Positions 50,273-60,559 of a stretch of DNA of 64,000 nucleotides are shown piece after piece. The first letter of the stretch is position 1. Each line of letters begins with the position of its first letter. This DNA comes from Magnolia sinica. Taxonomy: Eukaryota > Streptophyta > Magnoliopsida > Magnoliales > Magnoliaceae. A model generated the notes under the pieces. That model ran no database searches, was not told the DNA's origin, and saw only the letters and a list, made by a program, of their open reading frames with translations. A program made the translations under genes and the position numbers. Location: assembly GCF_029962835.1 (NCBI RefSeq), contig NC_080577.1, positions 8,842,501-8,906,500 of the forward strand. Direction: 5' to 3'.

Positions 50273-51574
50273 TCAGTAGTATGGATGCACACCCTGGTAC
50301 ATCCCTCCAGTAGGAACCCTTGGGACTGGTGACGAACCCGCCTGCTGGTGATGCTGGCTCTGATATGCAGATGACGACAGCCCGTAATGCCCTCCTTCTG
50401 GGTAGCTCCCTGAGGGCATCCCAACAGAACTTGGAGGCAATCGATACATGGACGGCCCACCAGCTGACCCACCATACCCACCCATACCAGGTCCACCATA
50501 CTGTGAAGACCCATAAGGACCACCACCCCCCAACCCACTACCATAACCACTGCCACCGCCACCCAATGATGATGGCACCTGATTCCCCACAGATGAAAGC
50601 CCCGGCCCGCCAAGGGATGGCTGCATCCCTGTGTTGAGATGGTGACTCAGCCCTGGGCCCTGGTGCCCAGCAGGAAAGCCACCCAGACCCCCAAATGAAG
50701 AAACCCCGCCGGGCACACCGGGCCCACCATACTGACTGGATAGAGAACCTGGCATGGATGACGGCGGCAGCAATCCAACTGCATTACCTGTAATATCGCC
50801 CGCACCTGCTGACGGGAGCTGCACTCCTTCAGTTGGGCCCCCAGGCTTTCCCTTCTTTCCTTCGATCGCCAGCTTGCACTGCAGCTGATGCCCATCTACG
50901 TTCTTGATTGAGTCAACTAGGGATGCCCTTGCTGCTTCAGCCGTCTTATAAACAAACAAGGCGAACCCTCTCGACTTCCCCGTCTGTTTATCAAACCCTA
51001 GTGGCCCCTCCTCGATCTCTCCATATGACGAGAAATGAGCCAGCAACCTGTCTGCAGGCATGTCAGCCGGCACGTTCCCGACAAAGATTTTCCGCATGGA
51101 GACATCGGGAGCAGGGGCGTTGGCGGTAGGGCCCGCAGCACCCGAAGCCGCAAGCTGGGTGACAGTCATCCGGCCGTCAATCTTCTTGCTGGGCTCTTTA
51201 AGGGCGAGGAGGGCGCCATCGATGTGTTTGAAGGTGACGAAGCCGTACCCCTTGCTCTTGCCGGTGGCCTTGTCGAGGATGACGATAGCCTCTTCGAGTT
51301 CGCCGTAGGAAGAGAAGAGGGTGCGGAGGCCTTCGGTGGTGGTGTCCCAGCCAAGGCCGCGGATGAACAGCTTGCGCTGGGCAGGGTCGCGGTCGGCTAT
51401 GGATCGGACGGCATCGAGGACGTCGGGGTGGTGGGCCACGGCGTCTTGGAGGATGTCGAGGAGTTGGTCGGGGGAGAAGGGCGAAATGATCTTGCGGGCG
51501 TCTTCCGGAGTAATCTTCAATGCCTGTTCGATGCCGTTCTCGTCGGCCTTTCGCTTCTTGCTGGAAGCATCCAT
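50273..51574 (-). CDS. UBA2C: UBA2C-like RNA-binding protein, two RRM domains
   Basis: An intact 433-residue frame in one exon. A basic KKRK lies at residues 6-9. RRM1 is at about 68-143 (RNP2 LFIRGL, RNP1 KGYGFVTF) and RRM2 at about 161-236 (RNP2 IFVGNV, RNP1 RGFALFVY). A Gly/Ser/Pro-rich tail follows from about 240 to the end. The block [20 protein letters not shown] before RRM1 is typical of the plant UBP1-associated protein 2 family, and the overall pattern is closest to UBA2C. UBA2 proteins are nuclear factors that bind U-rich 3' UTRs, act with UBP1 in mRNA stability and respond to ABA and stress; these roles are from the family, not seen here. The start is the only ATG before the GA-rich leader. 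A splice donor (TGAG|GTAATG) lies one base after the stop, which suggests a 3' UTR intron. Confidence 0.93.
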   Translation of the reverse strand: MDASSKKRKADENGIEQALKITPEDARKIISPFSPDQLLDILQDAVAHHPDVLDAVRSIADRDPAQRKLFIRGLGWDTTTEGLRTLFSSYGELEEAIVILDKATGKSKGYGFVTFKHIDGALLALKEPSKKIDGRMTVTQLAASGAAGPTANAPAPDVSMRKIFVGNVPADMPADRLLAHFSSYGEIEEGPLGFDKQTGKSRGFALFVYKTAEAARASLVDSIKNVDGHQLQCKLAIEGKKGKPGGPTEGVQLPSAGAGDITGNAVGLLPPSSMPGSLSSQYGGPGVPGGVSSFGGLGGFPAGHQGPGLSHHLNTGMQPSLGGPGLSSVGNQVPSSLGGGGSGYGSGLGGGGPYGSSQYGGPGMGGYGGSAGGPSMYRLPPSSVGMPSGSYPEGGHYGLSSSAYQSQHHQQAGSSPVPRVPTGGMYQGVHPYY

Positions 51575-51575
51575 G

Positions 51576-51613
<38 letters not shown>

Positions 51614-51660
51614 AAAAACCTAACCCTGGAGAAAATCTAGCCCTAACCCTAATACCGACG
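51575..51660 (-). promoter_or_regulatory. Leader/promoter of the UBA2C-like gene: (CT)n and telo-box
   Basis: Immediately upstream of the ATG is a GA run at 51578-51610 (CT on the transcribed strand). Further upstream is CCCTAACCCTAA at 51641-51652, with another CCTAACCCT at 51619-51627. Telo-box (AAACCCTAA) and CT-rich leader motifs are common in plant genes for RNA-handling and translation proteins. The exact transcription start is not visible. Confidence 0.55.
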
Positions 51661-51745
51661 AAAGCAGGGAGCGGAAGCGAGCCTTCTGCCGTGGGCTATT
51701 TGAAGGAGCGTTCTTGGCTGAATGTTGGGATTTTATGGGGCTCTT

Positions 51746-51953
51746 TTGGATGCTTGAAATTGGAATACAAAATCCAGATCACATGGTAAGGCCCGTTTGG
51801 ATACCACCAGATGAGTTACTTCTTCTACTTAAATCAGTAGATAGGGCACGCTTGGATGCTTGATATTGGAATACACTGGATCCAAATCACATGATAAGGC
51901 CCCATTTGGATACCACCAAATAAATTACTTTTTCTACTTACAGCAGTTGATAA
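51746..51953. repeat. Tandem duplication of about 105 bp including a MITE left end
   Basis: Copies begin TTGGATGCTTGAAATTGGAA (51746) and TTGGATGCTTGATATTGGAA (51854). They continue through AAGGCCCGTTTGGATACC and AAGGCCCCATTTGGATACC. The second copy runs on into the complete MITE at 51900-52183. Confidence 0.8.
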
Positions 51954-52183
51954 GTTATTTATTATAAATATGTCTGGTTTATAATTAGTTATAAGTATCT
52001 TTTTTACTTAAAAGTACTTAATCACTTTTGTTACTTTTTATAAGTTGCTAAGAGAGTCATCAAGAGAGATAAAAAAGAGGATCAGTTAATAAATATGATA
52101 TTTACCTAACATACTTTGTCTTCTTAATAAGTAGAAACTAAGATAAGTTATTTATCTTAAGCAACCTACGATCCAAATGCCCC
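51900..52183. mobile_element. Tourist-like MITE, 284 bp, upstream of the UBA2C-like gene
   Basis: The left end is GGCCCCATTTGGATACC; the right end, complemented, is GGGGCATTTGGATCG. TAA flanks both sides (51897-51899 and 52184-52186). The interior contains 'agttataagt' and 'aataagtaga' inverted words. Non-coding. Confidence 0.7.
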
Positions 52184-52186
52184 TAA

Positions 52187-54235
52187 ATGTGATCGATGCC
52201 AATCCTCATCAGTGTTGGATGCCTCGTTTGAATCCAAGAATTGTGCTCCAGTGCTATAATTAAAATGCATGAAGTCAATTTTAATACCTCAAATTCACAT
52301 AAAAAATATTGTAATAAGCCTAGTAAAATATATATTTTGATAAAATAAATAAATATGAGTATTAAGTGGGCTATAAAAGCAGGCTCACTTCAAAAATTTT
52401 GACCATGCTTAATATTTGCATCATCGGCCTTAGGAGAGGATTTCAATTCACATGATTTTCCTTAGAGAGGATTCCAATTCAAGTTACTTTGCTCCATTTT
52501 CATCTTACATTAATTCCAATCACTATTATTTACCATCAATGAAATGATCTTTTTATCCATGTGCATCCATTTACCATTAATTACAGCCATTTGCCATCAA
52601 CCAGAGGACCTTAAAGGAGCCAAGGTCCTTGCAACACTTATTTTATGCGGCGCTATAGCTCTGTAGGGCCACCATGTTTTCTACGAACATCCATTCTGTC
52701 CACCTCGATACTAGGCTCGGGGTGGCAATGGGTAGTCAAGCTCAGCCTGAAGTTTGGACCAAATTGGACCAGCATTTCAAGGCTGGGAAGCCCAATGCAG
52801 CCTAGTCCAACATGCTCACTTAAGTTCAAAGTCACGCTTGAGATTGGTCATTTATAGCCCAGCTAGAAAAGCTTGAAGCACCGTGCATGGGAGAAAACTT
52901 TATCCCTTATTCTAGGGCATCCCTTGATTAAAAAATTTTCATATGAAAGAAGAGTTGAAGAGATGTAAGCTTTACATTTTTTACTTCTCTTGTTTGAATG
53001 AAAAGACAAAACTCCGTATTACCATCCTGCAATGTAGGCATTTAGTCACTCATGTAAATTTCTTCCCTCTTGTTTATTAATTCTATTTTAGCTTTAGCTT
53101 TTGTACGTGTCTCTCTTTCTTTCATTGTTTTACTTCACTTGCATCAATCGTGTATGGTTGTTTTTCCACTGTATATAGTCTATCAAAATTTAGGCCGAAA
53201 CCTTAACAGTTTGATTCAAATTGTTTGTACTCCACATTTTAGTTACTGTGTATGAAGTATAAATCACTACTTAAGTATGAGAAGACAAATCTACCGTAAC
53301 TTATCAAGAAAAGATAAACACCAAAAAAATCAACACCTTAGAAATGTAGTAGAGTTGAGAGATACTCTAAAACTCTGGTTCCACCAGCACTAGCTTGTGA
53401 TTTCTCTCTATCTAGTCGTTTGCTATCATCCGTATTACCCAAGCAATGCGTGATCTCCACTACACGTGATTAGGTGGGCAACATCATACCCAGGGTATTG
53501 GCCACACATTTGCTATTGTTCTAGTTAGAGCCCCAACAATCAACGTTGGGCCCAACCAAACCATGGAAGGATGTGGCGTAAGGCTTAACCTAATCTTAAA
53601 CCCAACCTAAGGTATTGAAGGCTTAACCTTACACTCCAAGTTAGGTCAGGTTAACGCCCAAGATTAATAAATTAACATGTAAAATCAAACACATAACTAT
53701 CAAATAATACCGAGTGATAGCTAGCTAAAACAATGCTCTAGGGTCGTTTGGCACCATGGATTGGGGGGGATTTGAGGAGGTTTCAAATCCCCTAATTATT
53801 TGACACCATGAAGTAATTGGGGATTTGAAATCCAAGGTGAAAGCTTGGACTACATTTAAAATCTTTTCAAAAATTGCATATGTAGCACGTGTTGCTGAAC
53901 TATTTATCTATTGGACACATAACTTATTAATGATATCCCAAAATAATTAGATCATCAATTGCATCACTATAATTACCTCAATGTGATGATCCAAAACTTA
54001 TGTTGCAACATTGTTTTCTGTGGTATGGTCCACTTGAGTTGGGCTAATGCAGTGAAAAAACGGATGGACAGTATGGATAAGACAGATGGAGAAAGCCAAT
54101 AAGATGCATACATCACAATGGGCTCATAGACTTACGCAGTACCCAATCCGCTCTCTAATAAGACAACAGCGGCCTGCCAAGCCCGGGTCGATTCCCACTG
54201 TGGTAACACTTGTGTTTTTAGCTACTCATTTGGAA
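52187..54235. other. Intergenic stretch
   Basis: No gene recognised. At 53750 a 'gggtcgtttggcaccatgg' word looks like one MITE end, and 'aatttggcaccatg'-like words recur at 53805, but a second terminus was not found. A lineage repeat of the 'ggtggcaatggg...cagcctga' kind lies at 52720-52860. A fragment of the long-inverted-repeat family lies at about 53990-54080. Confidence 0.45.
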
Positions 54236-54650
54236 GTGGATTGTATCCTACCCTGTGGGGCCCACTGTGATGTAAGTGTTTTATCCACGCCATTCATCAC
54301 TTTTCTTAAATCATTTCAAGGTATTGTCCTAAAAATGAAGCAGGTCCACAACTCCAATGGACCACACCAAAGGAGGCTACGGTGATAATAACATCTACCG
54401 CTAAAACCTTTCTAAGGGCCACCATGATGTTTATTTATCATCCAACCTATTCATAATGTCATGTAGACGTGTATGAAGTGAAAACACAAATATCAGCTTG
54501 ATTCGAAACTTCTCTAGCTCCCAAGAAGTTTTTAATGGTAGAAGTTCAATCCCTACCTTGTAGTCCACTTAATCCTTATACCTACCTCAGTTTTTGGATC
54601 ATATCTTAAAATGATATGAGAAAAATGATTAACAGCACAGATAATGTTGA
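54236..54650. mobile_element. Long-inverted-repeat MITE, nearly whole copy
   Basis: The left arm TGTGGGGCCCACTGTGATGT is intact, followed by 'ttttatccacgccattcatc'. The middle has 'cacaaatatcagcttgattc'. The right arm is diverged ('aaatgattaacagcacagat'). Confidence 0.6.
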
Positions 54651-54712
54651 TTGAACATCAGCCATTAAAAACGATTAAGGCCGGTAGTTAGGAAACGGAT
54701 TGATTACTCCCC

Positions 54713-55146
54713 CGTGGTCAGTGCTCCGTAGCCCTACCATGATGTATGTGTTTTATCCATGTCATTCATCTACTTTTCTAGACAAATTTATAGTATGGGC
54801 TCAAAATGGCCTATATCCCAATCTCAAGTGGACCACATCATTGGAAAAAATGTTGGTTGAACATCAACCATTAAAAAATTTTCTAGGGCCATAAAAGTTT
54901 TGAATCAAGCTGATATTTGTTTTTTCACTTCATCAGGTGTGCATGACCTAATCAACAGATGACAAATAAACAACATAGTGAGCCTTAGGAGGATTTTAAT
55001 GGTGGATATCCAATCACTATTGTTTTCCTGTGGTGTGGTCCACCTTAGATTTATATCCTACTCATTTTTGGTCTTAAGCCTAAAATAATCTGTAAAAATG
55101 GGTGAACGGCATGGATAAAAGATATACTTCATGGTGGGGACCACAG
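54713..55146. mobile_element. Long-inverted-repeat MITE, copy with both arms
   Basis: The left arm 'ccctaccatgatgtatgtgt' pairs with the right arm '...gatatacttcatggtgggga'. The inner block 'tcaagtggaccacatcattgg' pairs with 'tgtggtgtggtccaccttag'. It lies directly before the next copy, making three in a row between 54.2 and 55.83 kb. Confidence 0.7.
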
Positions 55147-55424
55147 AGAACCGACCACCAGCGACTAGGCAAGTGGCAGGGGGGGAGCCAATCCGTTTCC
55201 GTTAGTTAGGTGGTTCTTTTCCACCGTTCATGTCTGCACGATGTGATTGACAAGGGGTTCGAAATACACACCCATCGGATTTTTACAGGGTCGGTACTTA
55301 GGTATCCCTAGATGGGACGGAAAAGATTTCATGCGTCGCAATGCCCGGCACGTCGACTGCGGACTGATCGCCCCCGTTCAATGGTATTATCTCCCCTCCC
55401 TAGGCCTACCGCTCGCAGGGCGGG

Positions 55425-55840
55425 ATCCCTGAATGTGGGGCCTACCTTGATGTATGTGAATAGCATCCACGCCGTCCATCCGTTTTGAGAGCTCATTTTA
55501 GAGAGTGATGCTAAAAATAAAACAGATCCAAATCTCAGGTGGACCACACCACAGGAAAAATTGGTGATTGACAGTTAATAACTTCTCGTGCGCCACAAAT
55601 TACTCTTTCGAGGTCTTTTTGACCTGACAATGACATGTTAGATGGTAAATAAAATTTTTGGTGGCCCCCAGGATCTTTTAACGGTGGGTATTCAATCTCC
55701 ACTGTTTCCTGTGGCGTGGTCCACCTAACTTTTTTATATGATTGAGCTTTAGGATCATTCCCGAAGTTGAGCTTTCAAAACGGATGGACGGAGCGGATGT
55801 AAATCACACACATAAACGTGGGCCCCACAGTCAAGGATCC
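55425..55840. mobile_element. Long-inverted-repeat MITE, best-preserved copy
   Basis: Arms of well over 100 bp pair along almost the whole element. Left GGATCCCTGAATGTGGGGCC pairs with right, complemented, GGATCCTTGACTGTGGGGCC. Then TCCACGCCGTCCATCCGTTTT (shown in part as GCCGTCCATCCGTTTTGA) pairs with its complement near 55783-55800. Then 'ggtggaccacaccacagga' pairs with 'tcctgtggcgtggtccacc'. No open frame. Its right end lies within about 30-60 bp of the CT-rich leader of the NUMOD3 gene. Confidence 0.8.
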
Positions 55841-55859
55841 AACGCCGCACAAACACGCG

Positions 55860-56040
55860 CCAGCGAGTCGTACTCACGCGAGTATCATCTCTCTCTCCCT
55901 GTCTCGCGCTCTCTCTCTCTCTCTTTCTCTAAGTTCTATCCCCATCTCGGTGCTCTTGGGCCACCAAATCATCTCCTTCCCCCAAAAAAAGGAACTCCCA
56001 GATTTGTCAATGTCAGTCAAGAAACCAACCCATCTCTGAA
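55860..56040 (+). promoter_or_regulatory. CT-rich 5' leader of the NUMOD3 gene
   Basis: A (CT)n-rich stretch at 55887-55930 and the sequence following it run without interruption into the ATG at 56041. An upstream ATG at 56010 opens a ten-codon frame that ends at a TGA (56037-56039) two bases before the start codon, so it could dampen translation. Transcription start not determined. Confidence 0.5.
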
Positions 56041-59000
56041 ATGCCCTTCCATCACATGTAAGTCTACCCTCTTTCTTCAATTTCTTGAATTGGGTTCTTT
56101 CAAATCCGGTTTTCACACTCCCTTTACACCAACACCCAAATCCACCTGTCTCTACTAAAAACCATTTGAATATTACCCAAAGCTGATTAGAATCTATGCA
56201 GCCTGTTTTCTTAATAAGTTCAAGCTTTTAAAGTATTGTAACTTGTCTAAATTGAAGCCATAATGTGCTCGTTTTGGCCTTCTAACGCCAGTTTCTTTTT
56301 CTTGTTTCATGAGAATTTGGTTATTCATTCACACCTAGAGCTTGGATCCTAATTGGATAGGACCCATCTGGGATATTCTAGCAATGTCAAAGAAAACCCA
56401 CATTTTTCCCCCTTGCTCGTGGTCATTTCAGGAGCAGAGAAATTTATTTATTTTTATTTTTGTGATTTGGAATTTCTACTCATAGTAGAATTTCCAAAAG
56501 TTGTGTAGTGGGGCTCTCATTCGAAAGAAAGATGTCTTTCATATCCGCCATTTTAAAAAAAAATGACGGCAAGACTATTCTCTGCGGATGCATGCAATCA
56601 CCCATCAACCACGTGCATTGGGTAAAACGCAGGGAGGGGAATCAAACTCGCATCTGTGGGGAGCAAGCCCACCAGTATCATTTCACTTTTTTTGGCAACC
56701 CAAAAGAAGTTTTTTCTTCTTTTTTTTTTTTCCTCACTGGTCCGACCCAAATGTAGTTGTGGAAGAAATCCATGGAAGAAAGAGCTTTTAAAGTGTTGTA
56801 ATTCCTGTAAAACTGGAGCTAAAATCTACTCATTTTGGCCTTTTTGTAGCCATTTTCTTTATCCCGTTGCATGATAATTTGGTTTTGTATTCATACCTAG
56901 TGCTTGTATCCTAATTGGCTAGGGTCTGTATGGGATATTCTATCAATTTCAAAGAAAAGCCAGTCTCATTTTATTTATTTATTTAATACTCGTGGCCATT
57001 TCAGGAGCAGATAAAAATACTTTGTGAATTTGGAATTTCTACTCGTAGTAGAATTTCCAAAAATTGTGTAATGTTGCTCTCTTGTATTGCATTGGAAAGA
57101 AATAGGTTCTTTCATATCTGGACCAGAATGTCACAAATTATTTTTTCTCACTTGTCCGAGCCAAATTCAGATGTGGAAGCAATTCATGAATTTTATCTGC
57201 TTAATAGCTCTAACATCATATTTTCCTTTTTATATCTAGCAAAGATCAGATCTAATTGACCTTTTAATAGATATCTGATGCTGCTTTAATGCTTCAAAAC
57301 ATGTTAGAATGCTTAAATCGGGATGGGGCACTATATCGAGGAACCTTTCTGAACTCTGGGCCACTATATCAGATCAGTGTTCTCAAATCAGGACTGGTTC
57401 TGATTTTAGTGGAACCAAATCCAGTTTGCATTTGGGGTGAAGTAGGAAATGGAAACCACATTTGCTGATGTTATGAGGTGGGCTCCCATTTGCCTGGTTT
57501 TTCTGCTCCAAATTGCAACTTGGGGCTATCATCCACTTCCACTTTTAGGGGAACTTCCAGCGAGCCTTGAAGACATTGAGAATGCAAAAAGAGTGGCATC
57601 TGTTGAAAAATCAACAGAGAAAGCAAGGGCTCATTCTGGTGTCCTGAAACTTTTGGACAGGCAGGGTGCTTTCCCCCCAAATCATCTGTTGAATCGTTTT
57701 AGGTCAGGCCTGAACTGATCTGAAAATCGACTGAAATGGAAAAAGGAAGCCCAAGCAATGTGGTTTGTATATCCCATGCCGCCAGACATGCTCCGCTTTT
57801 CGAGAGGTTCTTCCTACACACTGAAAAAGTGGGCCAGAAATTGATCCGGGGTTTATTCAACAGCTCTAAAGAAAAGTAGAAATCACAGCACAGAGCATTA
57901 ACATGATGGTTAATTCAAACCGTTCGAATTGTGAATAGGCATGTTTTGAATCAAGCTTTTAATTTTTCTATCAGGATATCTGTTCTAAATTCGCAGTTCA
58001 GTTGTTTTCCCAACTCCCTTTCGGGGCCATTTTTCACTTCCATGATGCAATCAAATTCTCAAATATTTCTTCTGAGGAACATATCTCGGGCATTTACCGT
58101 CACCCATTCGTTCCCAAAAGTGCAATTTGCGGGAACGTTGCAACTCTCTATCAGTGCAGAGGACTCATATGAAACGGGACAAGTTCTTCAATCACAACTT
58201 AGTATGGGCTCATTGCTGGAGCGGACTAATGATAAAGAGATTTCCATTGAGAAAAATCAAGAGTATCTGTTCCATGATTTGAATGGGAGTTTACATAATA
58301 AAGCTGACAGTGATTCGGATGGTGCAACAATCATTGCTGAAAAGGATTATAAGGAGATGCAAAGAAGAAGAAAAATTGGGCTAGCAAACAAGGGGAAAAC
58401 ACCATGGAACAAAGGCAGGAAGCACAGTGCAGGTAAAATCCAGGCAAGCAGAGCGCATCATGCAAATCTTTTTAAATCCTTTTCACATCAGCTTATGCAA
58501 CTGATTCCCATTATCTTGTTTTACTCATAGAGACCCGCGCGTGCATCAAGCAGAGAACTCTAGAGGCCTTGAGAGATCCCAAGGTGATGTCATGTAAGAA
58601 TCAGTTCATGCTGTTTGTCACGTTGGTATCAACACATTAACAGTCATCACTCCCGGCTCTTTCATTTCTCAATGTTTCATGAAAATTTGTATTCTTTTCT
58701 CTCTTTTTTTCTTTCTTTTTTTTTCCAGGTCAGGAGGAAGATGTCTGAATGCTCTCGTGCTCATAGGTATGCTTTATTCCAGAATATAGACATTTATTAA
58801 GCTGGTATATTCACTATATCCGTAGGCTTTCTAGACTATAAAAACATGGTGAAGGTTCTCTTCAAGGCAAAAATTAAATATAGAAATCAGCATAAGATGG
58901 CCATTTTTGCAGCGTGCAGAGCAAGGCAAGGATAGGCTTTGCATTGAGAAGAATTTGGGGGGAGCGCTTGAAATTGAAGAGGTTACAGGAAAAGTGCTAT

Positions 59001-60559
59001 TTGGAATGGGCCAAAAGCATTGCAGAAGAAGCCAAGAAAGGTGGCTTGGATCAACAAGAACTAGATTGGGACAGCTATGAGAAGATGAAAGCAGAAATAC
59101 TTTGCCAACAGCTTCAGTGGGCAGCTGATAAGGCAAAAGCAAAGGAGATTGCAAAAGTAAGAGCTCAGAGAGCAGCAAAGGCAAAGTCAGAGAAGAAGGC
59201 AAGGCTGGCCCGAGAGCGTAAAGAGAGAGAACAGAAGGCAAATGCCAGAGAATTTAAGAAAAAGGCTGAAAAGAAATCAGAGGAAGAGAAAGAGGACTTG
59301 GCTATTTTTAAGGCTTTAAAACTCAAAGCGAAATTAACCAAGGTAAAACCATTGAAATCTCATGCCATCCGTGCATATCACATACCATTGCAACCCAAAA
59401 TGGGAATCACATATCTCTAAAACTTCAATGTTTTGATTCTCCCTTGGTCTTGCAGACATGTTCATCTCTCTATGTTTTGGCAATGTTCTAGAGGGAACTA
59501 TCTATGTTTCTTTTCTCTAAATGTAGCCATGTTTTCATATTTTGGACTTTTGGGTTTTTCTAAATCATGGCTGAAGCACCTAGGTTGTGCCTTGTGTTGT
59601 GAAACTTGGTATGCCATCGTCATAGCCTTCCGCTGGTTGGCTTTAATAATCCTATTTCGCCAACCTATGAAGGCCCTATCATTGTTGAATGAACAAGCCT
59701 TCAAAACCCTTCTCATCACCTTGATCCAATTCCTTTGAAGTATTCCCATATCCTCTTTTCAGGCCCATTGCAGCAGCCTCATCCGTGCAATGCTAATCCT
59801 TTTGTATTTCCTCCTGATTACCCAATCATCTGCTCATGTCCCCAAGTAGGCTAAGGGAGGGAGGGAGGAGCATGCTAGTGATCACACATTTTTCAAAACA
59901 TTCCCATTTATGACTAATACAAGATTAATTTGCACAGTAACTGATAATTGAAACTTCAAAGGAAAACATTGGGAAATTGTGACTAGGGTGACAAAATAAA
60001 GCCAAGAGGAATAACAAGAAGAAGAAGAAATAAAAGGGAAAAATGAAATTTGTAGGAAAGAAGATTGTCACCATCATCATCATCTAAGCCTTATATATAT
60101 ATATATATATATTCTTATTTATCATGGATTTTTTTTTCATGATTTTACCAAAAATTCCAAAAGTTGTTCCAAATTTCTGCTGAATTGCAATAATTGTCTC
60201 CCAAAAATTCCCCAGGTGAAACTTTGTAATATTGTTTGTACCATGTACTAGAATGGTAACATAGCTACAAGTATCCACTCAATCATCTAGTTCTAATGGT
60301 GATGTTATTTATGCGGTTGTAGATTGATCACAAGTCCATGGTTGATCTAATTGCTAGTCGAGGAGAAATGTCAAATGGCCTGGGTCCAGCTATCAAGGAG
60401 TGGGATCTAGATTTCATCAAGAGAGAGAAAATGAGAAGAGAGGTTTCACTTGCAGATCAAATACGAGCTGTGAAAACGAAGCCTGCAACAAAGGAAGCTC
60501 CAAAAACCTCATCATCTGATTCCTTGGTGGAAGCAAATGCAGGAAAGACTATAACTTAG
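56041..60559 (+). CDS. NUMOD3-motif protein, probably organelle-targeted
   Basis: Six exons: 56041-56057, 57975-58432, 58531-58583, 58729-58766, 58913-59342 and 60323-60559. They total 1233 nt (410 residues plus TAG) with matching phases at all five GT/AG junctions. The N-terminus MPFHHMISVLNSQFSCFPNS and the next 40 residues are rich in S, F and R and poor in acids, like a transit peptide. At about 135-156 is the NUMOD3 pattern RRRKIGLANKGKTPWNKGRK, and QSKARIGFALRRIWGERLK looks like a further unit of the same kind. A long charged helix (AADKAKAKEIAKVRAQRAAK and on, about 230-310) follows, probably a coiled coil. NUMOD3 is a short DNA-binding module first known from homing endonucleases. Plants have uncharacterised nuclear-encoded proteins with it; I recall Arabidopsis At1g53800 as similar. 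No nuclease domain is present. The tiny first coding exon is inferred from phase fit (AT|G) and the strong GTAAGT donor. Confidence 0.82.
56222..57195. repeat. Tandem duplication in intron 1 of the NUMOD3 gene
   Basis: Copy A (56222-56783) and copy B (56786-57195) share AGCTTTTAAAGT starts, 'gcttg(g/t)atcctaattgg', 'gggatattct', 'catttcaggagcag' and TTGGAATTTCTACTC. They end in 'ctcact(g/t)gtccga(c/g)ccaaat'. By eye they are roughly 80 percent alike. Copy A carries an extra block at about 56545-56720 that copy B lacks. Confidence 0.85.
56545..56720 (-). mobile_element. Probable SINE inserted in copy A of the intron duplication
   Basis: Present in copy A and absent at the same place in copy B. 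On the minus strand it contains a box B-like GAGTTTGATTCCCC, and an A-run (56553-56562) lies at its left edge as a 3' tail would. Box A is weak and no clean target duplication is visible. Confidence 0.45.
57196..57974. other. Rest of intron 1 of the NUMOD3 gene
   Basis: No coding exon is supported. The 89-codon frame at 57449-57718 shows no family resemblance and is not joined to flanking exons by good splice sites. Confidence 0.5.
60070..60112 (-). repeat. (ATG)n tail fragment and (TA)n microsatellite in intron 5
   Basis: On the minus strand 'aaggcttagatgatgatgatgg' is the 3' end of an RTE LINE or Au-like SINE. The element body is replaced by a (TA)n microsatellite at 60094-60112. Confidence 0.55.

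Noticed and set aside
51035-51623. 181-codon plus-strand frame and others opposite the UBA2C-like gene
   Set aside because: They are shadows of the minus-strand GC-rich coding sequence, whose RRM domains are unambiguous.
53745-53880. Single MITE-like terminus 'gggtcgtttggcaccatgg'
   Set aside because: No second terminus or TAA duplication found, so no element is called.
54160-54235. tRNA-like word 'gggtcgattccc'
   Set aside because: No box A at the right distance and no cloverleaf. Probably chance or part of a decayed SINE.
57449-57718. 89-codon frame in intron 1 of the NUMOD3 gene
   Set aside because: No similarity, no suitable splice sites, and the phase-compatible exon structure skips it.
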